DNA of 40,271 nucleotides, taken from NCBI GenBank assembly GCA_005789975.1, contig SXWC01000175.1, positions 1-40,271 on the forward strand, read 5' to 3'. A program made the position numbers and the translations under genes. The stretch comes from Planctomycetaceae bacterium. GTDB lineage: Bacteria > Planctomycetota > Planctomycetia > Pirellulales > UBA1268. Of the stretch, positions 32,101-39,139 are shown one piece after another. The notes under the pieces were generated by a model. The model searched no databases and was not told the origin of the DNA. It worked only from the letters and a program-made list of their open reading frames with translations. Position 1 is the first letter of the stretch, and the number at the start of each line of letters is the position of its first letter.

Positions 32101-35100
32101 AGCCAGGGCTCGGTGGCGGCGGACGTCGGAGGGGATTTCACGTGGTCGATCGGCACGCTTTCCGCGGGGGGCGTCGCGACGCTCGTCGTGTCGTATACGG
32201 TGCCGTCGACCACCATCCCCGGTCCGTACGTCAATATGGCCACGGTGACGAGTTCCACCTTCGATCCCGATCCCGACAACACGGCGACCGACACCACGAC
32301 CGTGATCGCGATGCCCGATCTCTCGATCACGAAAACAGACGGCGTGGCCACGGTCGTCGCCGGCGGCGGCACGGTTCAGACCTACACGATCACCGTGCTG
32401 AATAGCGGTGTCTCCGTCGCGCGGGGCGTCGTCGTCACCGACGACTGGCCCGCCGACTTCACGCCTGACACGGTCGGGACCCCCAGCCTTGGGTTCGTGA
32501 CGACCGGCGTCGGGGGCGATTTCATCTGGTCGGTCGGCACGCTCCCGGCCGGCGGCAGCGCCACGCTCACGGTCACCTACACGGTGGCGGCGAACGTGCT
32601 GCCCGGCCCGCGGACCAACACCGCGACGGTGACGAGCACCGACGATCCCGAGCCCCACACCGCCTCCGACACCACCACCGTGCTGACGTCGGCCGACCTG
32701 ATCGTCGCGAAGACCGACTTCACGACGACGGCCACGGCCGGCGACGGCGTGGTGCGGACCTACCTGATCCGCGTCCGCAACGGCGGCGTGTCGGATGCCC
32801 AGGGCGTGGTGCTCACCGACGCGTGGCCGCTCGGATTCGATCAGACGACCATCGGGATGCCGAGTCAGGGCTCCGTGAACGCCGGCCCCGGCAGCGATTT
32901 CACCTGGTCGATCGGCACGCTGCCCGCGGGCGTGCAGGTGACGCTCCAGGTGTCGTACGTCGTTCCCTCGGACACGCTGCCGGGGGCGTACGTCAACACC
33001 GCGACCGTGACGAGCCAGACGCCCGATCCCTTCGACAACAACACCATCAGTGACACCACCACCGTCGTGACGTCGGCCAACCTCACGATCACGAAGGACG
33101 ACGGCGTCACGACCCTCCTCGCCGGCGGCGGCACGACGCAGACCTACACGCTGACGGTGCGAAACCTCGGCGACTCCGACGCTCGCGACGTGGCGGTGAA
33201 CGATGTCTGGCCTGCCGGCTTCGCGCAGACCGGCTTCAGCCTGCCGAGCCAGGGCACGGTGATTCCCGGCACGGGAGGCGACTTCGGCTGGACGCTCGGG
33301 ACGCTCGCCAAGGGCGGGGTCGCCACGCTCACGGTGACCTACATGGTGCCGGCGGGCACGCTGCCGGGTTCCTTCACCAACACGGCCACGGTGACGAGCA
33401 CGACGCCCGATCCGGTCGGCGACAACACGGCGACCGACACCAACACCGTGACGGCCCTCTCGAATCTCGTGATCACGAAGGACGACGGCGTCACGAGCGT
33501 GCTCGCCGGCGGCGGCACGATCCAGACCTACACCATCCGGGTGCGGAACACCGGCGCCTCCGACGCCCGTGACGTCGTGGTGGCCGATGACTGGCCGAGC
33601 GGCTTCGCGCCGGCCGGGGCGCCCACGACGAGCCAGGGCATGGTGACGTCGGGGTCGGGCGGGGACTTCAGCTGGGCCGTCGGCACCATCGCCGCCAATG
33701 CCGAGGCGACGCTGACCGTCACCTACACCGTTCCTGCGGCCACGCTGCCGGGCGTCTATGTCAACACGTCCACCGTGACGACCTCCACGCCCGACGCCAA
33801 CCCGACCGACACCGCGACCGACTCGACCGCCGTGACGGCGCTCGCCGATGTCTCGATCACCAAGACCGATCTCGTGACCAGCGTCACGGCCGGCGGGGGC
33901 ACCACGCAGACCTACACGATCCGCGTCAGAAATAACGGCCTCGGGTTCTCCGACGCGCAGGATGTGGTCGTGACCGACAACTGGCCCGATGGGTTCACGC
34001 AGGGGGCGTTCGGCCTGCCCAGCCAGGGCATGGTGACGGCGGGCGTGGGGGGCGACTTCACCTGGTCGCTCGGCACACTCGAGCAGGATGCGGAGGCGAC
34101 GCTCACGGTCACCTACACCGTGCCGGCCAGTACGCTCCCCGGGGTCTACACCAACACCGCCAGCGTGACGAGCAGCACCCCCGACCCCGATCTCAACAAC
34201 ACCGCGACCGACTCGACCACCGTGGTCGCCTCCGCCGATCTGATCGTCGCCAAGACCGACTTCGCGACGACGGTGGCGGCCGGCGACGGCATCGTGCACA
34301 CCTACCTGATCCGGGTCCGCAACGGTGGCGTGTCGGATGCGCAGGGCGTGCTCCTCACCGACGCGTGGCCGGCCGGGTTCACGCAGGGGGCGTTCGGTCT
34401 GCCGAGCCAGGGGACGGTGACGCCTTCGGGCAGCGGCAACTTCTCCTGGGACATCGGCACGCTGGCCGCGGGCGTGCAGGTGACCCTCGAGGTCTCCTAC
34501 ACGGTGCCGTCCACGACACTGCCGGGCGTCTACACCAACACGGCCTCCGTGACGAGCGACACGCCCGACCCGTTCGGCCCCAACACGGTGAGCGACAACA
34601 CGACGGTCGTATCCGTCGCCGATCTCTGGGTGACGAAGGTCAACGGCGCGGCGCCCTACACACCCGGCACGGCACTGACCTACACGATCACCGCCGGCAA
34701 CTTCGGCCCGAGCACGGTCTTCGCGACGACGGTCAGCGATCCGCTGCCGGAGAAGACGACGCTCGTGTCGGCCAGCGGCGGGGCGACCTACGACCCGGTG
34801 ACGCGGACGGTGACATTCCCGGTGGGCGTGCTGGCCCCCGGCGCGACGCAGGTCTTCACGTTGACCGTGCTCACCGACCCGGACCGGACAGGACCGCTCG
34901 AGAACACCGTGACGGTCGCGGTGCCCCCGGGCGTCACCGACCCCGATCTCTCCAACAACACGTTCACCGATCCCGCCGGCGCCGAGCCGGTCTCCGATCT
35001 CTGGATCACGAAGGTCGACGGCGATGCGCCGTACACGCCGGGCACCTCGCTCACCTACAAGATCACCGCCGGCAACTTCGGTCCGAGCACGGTCTTCGCG

Positions 35101-36762
35101 ACGACGGTCAGCGATCCGCTGCCGGAGAAGACGACGTTCGTGTCGGCCAGCGACGGGGCGACCTACGACCCGGCGACGCGGACGGTGACGTTTCCGGTGG
35201 GCCGGCTCGATCCCGGAGCCACGCAGGAGTTCACATTGACGGTGCTCACCGACCCCGACCGCCGTGGCCCCCTCACCAACATCGCGACGGTCGCCGTGCC
35301 CCCCGGCTGGACCGACCCCGATCTCGACAACAACATCGCGATCGACCCGGCGGCCGACACGCCGCTGGTGGCCCTCGGCGTGACGAAGACCGACGGCAAG
35401 ACGACCTATGTGCCGGGTACGTCCACGACCTACACGATCGTGGTCACCAACTCGGGCCCCAGCACGCTCCTCGGTGGAACCGTGAGCGACCCGCTGCCGG
35501 CCCTGGCCAGCGGCGGCACCTGGACGGCGGTCGCCACGGCCGGCTCGTCGGTGACGCCGTTGGGCGGCAGCGGTGACCTGAATGCCCAGATCGACCTGGC
35601 TCCCGGCGGGACGATCACGTTCACCTACGTCGTGTCGATCAAGTCGACCGCCGTCGGCAACCTCGTCAACACGGTCACGGTCTCGCCGCCGAGGGGCACG
35701 GCCGGCGGCGGGGTGTCGGCGACCGACGTCAACGTCTCGGCCGACGTGCCCGCCCTGGTGCTCGGCACGGACGACGGCTGCCTGCTGGCGCCGTGGGTCA
35801 AGATCGTCAATCCGACGACCGGCGGCCTCATCCGGCAGTTTCTGGCCTACGAGGCGAAGTTCCGCGGCAGCGTCCGCGTGGCGACCGGCGACCTGACGGG
35901 AGACGGCGTCGCCGAGATCGTGGTCGCTCCCGGTCGCGGCCGGGTCGGCGAGATCCGCGTCTTCACGCAGCAAGGAGTCGAACTCACGCGCTACCGCACG
36001 CTGCCGTTCGGTGCGACGTGGGTGGGGGGCGTGGAGGTGGCGGTTGGCGACGTCAACGGCGACGGCAAGAACGACATCATCGCGGGCCAGTCGACGGGAG
36101 CCGGCCGCGTGAACGTGTTCAAGGTGCTTTCGCCCATGACGCCCGATCCGGTCGTCAACGCGCCGATCCGCTCGTTCCGGCCCTTCGTCTCCCCCTATGC
36201 CTTGGGCGTGATGGTGGCGGCGGGGGATTTCGGGACCTATTCGGGCGGGGTGAAGACATCGTCGGCCCCCGACGGCCGCTCGGAGATCGTGGTCGGCACC
36301 AATGCCGGCATCCGGGCGCAGGTGCGGATCTACGACGCCTCCACGGTCACTCCCGTGCTGGTGAAGACGTTGTTTCCCTTCGCGTCGAACTTCACCGGCG
36401 GCGTCACGCTCTCCACCGGCCGCTACACCATCGACAACATCGACGATCTGATGATCGGAGCCGGCGTCGGCGGCGAGTCGCGGGTTCAGGTCTACAACGG
36501 GGCGAACTGGAACCTGCGGCAGAACATCAACGCTTTCTCGTCGTTCGGCCGTCCCAACGCGGCCGTGTTCGCCGTGATGCTCGACCTCAACGGCGACGGC
36601 GCCGCCACCGATGTCTACGGCGTCCAGGGCCGCAACGCCACCGGCGGGTCGAGCGGCGTGCGCCGTTTCAACCGGCTCACCTCGGCGACCAATGTCCTGC
36701 CGCAGTCGATCGTCAACGCCCCGCCGCTGCGGATCGCCGCAATCAAGCTGCGGAACGCCTGA
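29107..36762 (+). CDS. Giant exported DUF11-repeat protein with LEPR-xLL motif and C-terminal propeller
   Basis: This 2551-residue protein is almost certainly exported. The N-terminus is Arg-rich (MNLLATPFARRTSRFARRTA) and ends in the planctomycete signature LERRDLLA at residues 36-43. A unique domain (about 44-300) is followed by 15 tandem DUF11/CARDB-like Ig-fold repeats of about 125-130 residues (about 305-2215), each with a KxD.....AGGGT..TYTL.VRN start, a NDxWPxGF middle and a TNTATVTS.TPDP end. The last 340 residues carry FG-GAP/VCBS Ca2+ loops (DLTGDGVAE, DVNGDGKND, DLNGDGAAT) and probably fold as a beta-propeller. It should be a long fibrous adhesin or cell-wall/matrix protein. GAGGAG lies six bases before the ATG. 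Base use is uniform with its neighbours. Confidence 0.92.
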   Translation: MNLLATPFARRTSRFARRTARTTAPRRPSLDRAEQLERRDLLAIVAGGVERTTPDDFFTDFSVGMTSQYTAYTIANDASGPATDVWVKALFPVGSPVGVGSGYNNEDGLYRVGTLAPDTSGTAFLYFTANALSATPVPYSIEVYAGEPGNGGSLLVTKPFSLTTVVNTLAAEPNKVDTVAYSPANPQIGDTLTLSVTGRLGNGANRVLFAPASATSWEPDVFELRSTSHTISGIPQTPDGLFYDGLTDLVNQQPFTSTYDFLITRQSATSTLTSPTQFTQDGAQAWKHHKPDATPFPTIPPIPPLLTLTKSDGVTTYTPGGTTTYTIVLSNTGAGAASGVVVSDILPPQLNAATTSWSVSYSNASGTLPANGSGNIGGTVNLAALNGVITITINAVILSGAVGDLTNTVTATVSGSTVIATDTNTAAPLANLTITKTDATSTVLAGGGTIQTYTLRVRNDGLSDARNVVVNDAWPTGFQQGTLGTPTLGSVIAGIGGNFVWTLGTLVAGGEATLTVTYTVPASTLPGTYVNSATVTSTTPDTNPIDTATDSTDVVTSANLAITKTDLTSTVLAGGGTVQTYTLSVTNNGASDAQDVVVNDVWPAGFTQGAFGPISHGTVVPGAGGNFAWSVGKLVSGGTATLQVSYTVPASTPPGVFTNTATVTSVTPDPVPGNNTASDTTTVTAAANLTIEKSDATTTVTAGGGTVQIYTLTVRNLGASDAQSVAVNDVWPIGFQQGTVGTPSQGSVTSGGGNFAWLLGTVPAGGVATLQVAYTVPASTLPGTYTNTATVTSTTPDPDPNNTAVDLTDVIASANLTITKDDGVTSVLAGGGTMQTYTLRVRNNGVSDAQAVVVNDTWPAGFTRGAFGIPSKGNVASGPGSNFTWTIGTLAANAEAVLTVNYTVPAGTLPGSYTNTASVTSSTPDPDPANTATDTNTVTTSADLRITKTDSASIVTAGDGVIHNYLLTVTNLGVSDAQNVSVSDLWPDGFAQSGFGLPSQGSVAADVGGDFTWSIGTLSAGGVATLVVSYTVPSTTIPGPYVNMATVTSSTFDPDPDNTATDTTTVIAMPDLSITKTDGVATVVAGGGTVQTYTITVLNSGVSVARGVVVTDDWPADFTPDTVGTPSLGFVTTGVGGDFIWSVGTLPAGGSATLTVTYTVAANVLPGPRTNTATVTSTDDPEPHTASDTTTVLTSADLIVAKTDFTTTATAGDGVVRTYLIRVRNGGVSDAQGVVLTDAWPLGFDQTTIGMPSQGSVNAGPGSDFTWSIGTLPAGVQVTLQVSYVVPSDTLPGAYVNTATVTSQTPDPFDNNTISDTTTVVTSANLTITKDDGVTTLLAGGGTTQTYTLTVRNLGDSDARDVAVNDVWPAGFAQTGFSLPSQGTVIPGTGGDFGWTLGTLAKGGVATLTVTYMVPAGTLPGSFTNTATVTSTTPDPVGDNTATDTNTVTALSNLVITKDDGVTSVLAGGGTIQTYTIRVRNTGASDARDVVVADDWPSGFAPAGAPTTSQGMVTSGSGGDFSWAVGTIAANAEATLTVTYTVPAATLPGVYVNTSTVTTSTPDANPTDTATDSTAVTALADVSITKTDLVTSVTAGGGTTQTYTIRVRNNGLGFSDAQDVVVTDNWPDGFTQGAFGLPSQGMVTAGVGGDFTWSLGTLEQDAEATLTVTYTVPASTLPGVYTNTASVTSSTPDPDLNNTATDSTTVVASADLIVAKTDFATTVAAGDGIVHTYLIRVRNGGVSDAQGVLLTDAWPAGFTQGAFGLPSQGTVTPSGSGNFSWDIGTLAAGVQVTLEVSYTVPSTTLPGVYTNTASVTSDTPDPFGPNTVSDNTTVVSVADLWVTKVNGAAPYTPGTALTYTITAGNFGPSTVFATTVSDPLPEKTTLVSASGGATYDPVTRTVTFPVGVLAPGATQVFTLTVLTDPDRTGPLENTVTVAVPPGVTDPDLSNNTFTDPAGAEPVSDLWITKVDGDAPYTPGTSLTYKITAGNFGPSTVFATTVSDPLPEKTTFVSASDGATYDPATRTVTFPVGRLDPGATQEFTLTVLTDPDRRGPLTNIATVAVPPGWTDPDLDNNIAIDPAADTPLVALGVTKTDGKTTYVPGTSTTYTIVVTNSGPSTLLGGTVSDPLPALASGGTWTAVATAGSSVTPLGGSGDLNAQIDLAPGGTITFTYVVSIKSTAVGNLVNTVTVSPPRGTAGGGVSATDVNVSADVPALVLGTDDGCLLAPWVKIVNPTTGGLIRQFLAYEAKFRGSVRVATGDLTGDGVAEIVVAPGRGRVGEIRVFTQQGVELTRYRTLPFGATWVGGVEVAVGDVNGDGKNDIIAGQSTGAGRVNVFKVLSPMTPDPVVNAPIRSFRPFVSPYALGVMVAAGDFGTYSGGVKTSSAPDGRSEIVVGTNAGIRAQVRIYDASTVTPVLVKTLFPFASNFTGGVTLSTGRYTIDNIDDLMIGAGVGGESRVQVYNGANWNLRQNINAFSSFGRPNAAVFAVMLDLNGDGAATDVYGVQGRNATGGSSGVRRFNRLTSATNVLPQSIVNAPPLRIAAIKLRNA
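30019..35750 (+). repeat. Coding array of 15 DUF11 repeats (375-390 bp units)
   Basis: Unit starts read from the recurring (A/S)(N/D)LxIxK segment are 30019, 30394, 30778, 31165, 31546, 31930, 32314, 32692, 33076, 33460, 33844, 34234, 34618, 34993 and about 35371. Units 2-12 form one subtype with the NDxWPxGF core. The first and last units share another form (long insertion, LxNTVT end). Units 13 and 14 are a third form and are nearly identical to each other over about 110 bases. All unit lengths are multiples of three, so the array evolves by in-frame change. Confidence 0.9.
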
Positions 36763-36767
36763 CAAAC

Positions 36768-36796
36768 GCCCCCGGCCGGTCCGGAGGGGGCTTCGT
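36768..36796 (+). terminator. Possible intrinsic terminator after the giant gene
   Basis: GCCCCC (36768-36773) pairs with GGGGGC (36786-36791) around a 12-base GC-rich loop, six bases after the giant gene's stop codon, followed by TTCGTT. The stem is strong but the T-run is broken, so efficiency is doubtful. Confidence 0.5.
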
Positions 36797-36888
36797 TCGC
36801 CGTTCATGGATGACGAGCCGTTGACGTCGGGAAGCCCCTGCCGCGACCGCGGGCGGCAAGGGGCACGTTTCCCGGCGCCGGGGGAGTC

Positions 36889-37995
36889 CTACCAGCGGGC
36901 CTCGAGGCCGAGGTTCGCACCGTGCATGAAGATCCCTCCGCCCGACACGAGCCGCGTGCCGCTGTTTTCCGTCACGGAGAAGTCGAACTGGTTGGGGGCG
37001 AGGGCGAGGCCGTCGATCCAGATCAGGTTGTAGCCCACGCGGAGTCCCCAGACGTCGGTCAGCCGGTAGACGACCGACGTGTTGATGTCGCCGATGAAGC
37101 TCACCTGCCCGCCGGTGGTCGAGATGGCCGGCCGCTGCTGGGTGCCGGTGAAGTCGATGAGCGGCGACTGGATCTGTTCCTGGGCGTTGCCGAGCAGGCC
37201 GGCCTTCGCCCAGCCCTCGAAGGCCCAGCGTTCCCAGGTCCAGCGGGTGCGGTTGCCGATCTGGGCACCGAAGCCGTTGTTGCGGGTGCGAACGCCGTAG
37301 GGAACGAGGATCGAGGTGGAGTCGTCGATGCAGCACTCCGTCGTGATCGACGCCGACTCCTCGACGCCCACGTAACGGAAGCCCGCCAGCCAGTCGACGG
37401 TCATCCAACTGCCGGAGTGGTTGCGCCACTCCGTCGACGTGCTGAAGAGGTTGGCCTCGGCGCTGTTGATGAGCGAGTTGTACTTCACGGTCGCCAGCTC
37501 GCCGTCGATCGTCATCAGGCCGCCGAGCGGATCGGGCATCTGCACGAAGTCGGGGGGCGAGGCGGCGGCAACTGCCGATGCCGACTGGCCCCACACGCCC
37601 CAGTAGCCGATTTCCCAGCCGCCCCGACTGGGATCCCGCTGCCCATAGAACGCCCGCACGCCCTCGCTGAACGGGAACTGCAGATCCTGGGCGCTGATCA
37701 CCGGCTCCGACGGGCCGTCGAGCCTGACGACGAGCGTCTGGTCCGAGGCCTGGTTGTCGCGTCCCCAGAAGAGGGCGTCGGTGAGGGCGTAGGTCGTCCA
37801 CAAGGGCGCGGGAAAGGCACCCCGGAAGGCGACGTTGGTCACATCGGCGGCATCCACCACCGGATCGAACGCGGGCAGGATGACGTCCTCGCCGTGGCCG
37901 GCCTGCATCGAGAGAAGTGCGGCCATCGCCACCGCCAGACGGCGGCCCGCCCGACGAAACCGAATCAGAATCCAGAACACGCCTGCCGCAACCAT
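36889..37995 (-). CDS. BBP7-type outer-membrane beta-barrel protein
   Basis: The 368-residue protein has a basic-hydrophobic signal peptide (RRLAVAMAALLSMQAGHG, residues 18-35) and then a planctomycete BBP7 (DUF1551) pattern: an early WGRDNQASDQTLV segment, GWEIGYWGVWG, KYNSLINSAEANL, WLAGFRYVGVEE, NNGFGAQIGNRTRW and the C-terminal VWGLRVGYNLIWIDGLALAP, ending in LGLEARW with an aromatic last residue as expected for a barrel. BBP7 proteins are predicted outer-membrane barrels restricted largely to planctomycetes; function is unknown. GAGGAG eight bases before the ATG at 37995 fixes the start; the upstream in-frame extension is not used. It is convergent with the giant gene. Confidence 0.85.
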   Translation of the reverse strand: MVAAGVFWILIRFRRAGRRLAVAMAALLSMQAGHGEDVILPAFDPVVDAADVTNVAFRGAFPAPLWTTYALTDALFWGRDNQASDQTLVVRLDGPSEPVISAQDLQFPFSEGVRAFYGQRDPSRGGWEIGYWGVWGQSASAVAAASPPDFVQMPDPLGGLMTIDGELATVKYNSLINSAEANLFSTSTEWRNHSGSWMTVDWLAGFRYVGVEESASITTECCIDDSTSILVPYGVRTRNNGFGAQIGNRTRWTWERWAFEGWAKAGLLGNAQEQIQSPLIDFTGTQQRPAISTTGGQVSFIGDINTSVVYRLTDVWGLRVGYNLIWIDGLALAPNQFDFSVTENSGTRLVSGGGIFMHGANLGLEARW

Positions 37996-38170
37996 TGGGA
38001 ATACTCCTCGGAAAAGCCCCCCTCCACCCACGGCGAGCAGAACCCACCCGCGGTGGGGGTGCCGTGCAGGAGTTCCTTCGGCGGCCACGACCCCCTCGCG
38101 TGAAGGGGTTCGGCCGGAGGTCGCTTTCCGTGGGTCAGGCAGGCTGGGGCGACCGCGACGAGTTTCCCGC

Positions 38171-39073
38171 TCAGGGAATGAGAGGAGTTGCAGGCTCTGC
38201 CGGCTCGATCCGCAGCAGCGGTTTGAGAGCGCGGAACTTGGCCGGGCCGATGCCCTCGATCTCCAGAAGATCGATCAGTCGGCGGTAGGGCCGGCCCTCG
38301 ATGATCCGGTTGGCGAGCGTCTCCCCGACGCCGGGGAGCCGCATGAGGTCGCTTCGCGCGGCGGTATTGGGATCGATCACGAAGCCCGCCGGCGGCGCGG
38401 CGTCGTCGAACGCCTCGCGGAGTTCGCGTTCCTCGTCGCGTTCGAGCCGGCGTTCCAGGGGCAGCTTGTCCCAATCGGTATGGGCCCAGATCCCCGTCGC
38501 CCGTTTCGCCGCCTGGAGTTGGAGGTCGGCGAGCCGCTCCCGGTAGTCGTCGCCCGACTCGCCCGCGAGTGTGCCGCGGCCCACTCCGTAGGCCCGTGCC
38601 AGGCCCCTCGAGACCAGATGCGCGGCGAGATCGCGTCCCTGCGAGTCGAAGACGAAGGCGTAGATCCGTTTGAAGCGACCGTCGCCGCGGCCATCCGCAA
38701 AACTCGTGTGGATGGTGAATGGTTCGGCGAGCAAGCGCCGCGTCTCGGCGGTGGCCTCGGCGGCGAGCCGCTTGGCGAAGTCGATCGACGCGGTCGCATC
38801 CGGCCGCACCTCGGCGATCCCGAAATACCGCCGCTGGCTGCGGAGCCGGCGGGCGTCGGTTTCGCCGCCGACATGGTGCTCCATGCAGTCCACGCCGTAG
38901 AGACGCACGGTGTGTTCCTCGCCCGCGGGAGTGCGGATCCGGAAGCTGTCGCCGTCGGCCCATTCGGCTGGCACGAACGTGCAGCCCTCGATCGCGACGA
39001 GCTCGTCGGCCCACGCCCGGTCGGCGAGCACCAACCACGAAAGCAGCATCAACAGGCCGGCCGTGATCCGCAT
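38171..39073 (-). CDS. Secreted staphylococcal-nuclease-like protein with ComEA-type helix-hairpin-helix
   Basis: The 300-residue protein has a signal peptide (GLLMLLSWLVLADRAWADE) and an SNase domain. The active-site set of staphylococcal nuclease is kept: ADGDSF (Asp40, Asp42) for Ca2+, and Arg57, Asp62, Glu65 in VRLYGVDCMEH, with a second Arg in GRFKRIYAFVF. The C-terminal 60 residues form a helix-hairpin-helix pair (SDLMRLPGVGETLANRIIEG and IEGIGPAKFRALKPLL) like ComEA, which binds DNA non-specifically. It is probably an exported nuclease that handles extracellular or periplasmic DNA, for nutrition or uptake. GAGGTG eight bases before the ATG supports 39073. It diverges from mnmG with 66 bases between start codons. 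Confidence 0.88.
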   Translation of the reverse strand: MRITAGLLMLLSWLVLADRAWADELVAIEGCTFVPAEWADGDSFRIRTPAGEEHTVRLYGVDCMEHHVGGETDARRLRSQRRYFGIAEVRPDATASIDFAKRLAAEATAETRRLLAEPFTIHTSFADGRGDGRFKRIYAFVFDSQGRDLAAHLVSRGLARAYGVGRGTLAGESGDDYRERLADLQLQAAKRATGIWAHTDWDKLPLERRLERDEERELREAFDDAAPPAGFVIDPNTAARSDLMRLPGVGETLANRIIEGRPYRRLIDLLEIEGIGPAKFRALKPLLRIEPAEPATPLIP

Positions 39074-39123
39074 CGGAAACACCTCGCTTCGATTCCGGCC
39101 GCCCATGATAGCCTCCGGTGCCT

Positions 39124-39132
39124 TGCTACACT
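39124..39132 (+). promoter_or_regulatory. Extended -10 element of a probable leaderless mnmG promoter
   Basis: TGC followed by TACACT (39127-39132) is an extended -10 that ends 7 bases before the ATG of mnmG at 39140. No Shine-Dalgarno sequence lies between. Transcription would begin at or next to the A of the start codon. The expected -35 position holds only CATGAT. Confidence 0.45.
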
Positions 39133-39139
39133 CGACCGC

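Noticed and set aside
30019..35750. Regular 384-bp periodicity considered as a CRISPR or satellite array
   Set aside because: Units are in-frame coding DUF11 repeats with no constant short repeat separated by unique spacers.
29782..36807. A 2341-codon open frame on the minus strand opposite the giant gene
   Set aside because: Its translation is Arg/Gly/His-rich low-complexity sequence mirroring the repeats; the frame stays open because third codon positions on the plus strand are nearly all G or C. The plus-strand protein has clear domains and a Shine-Dalgarno sequence.
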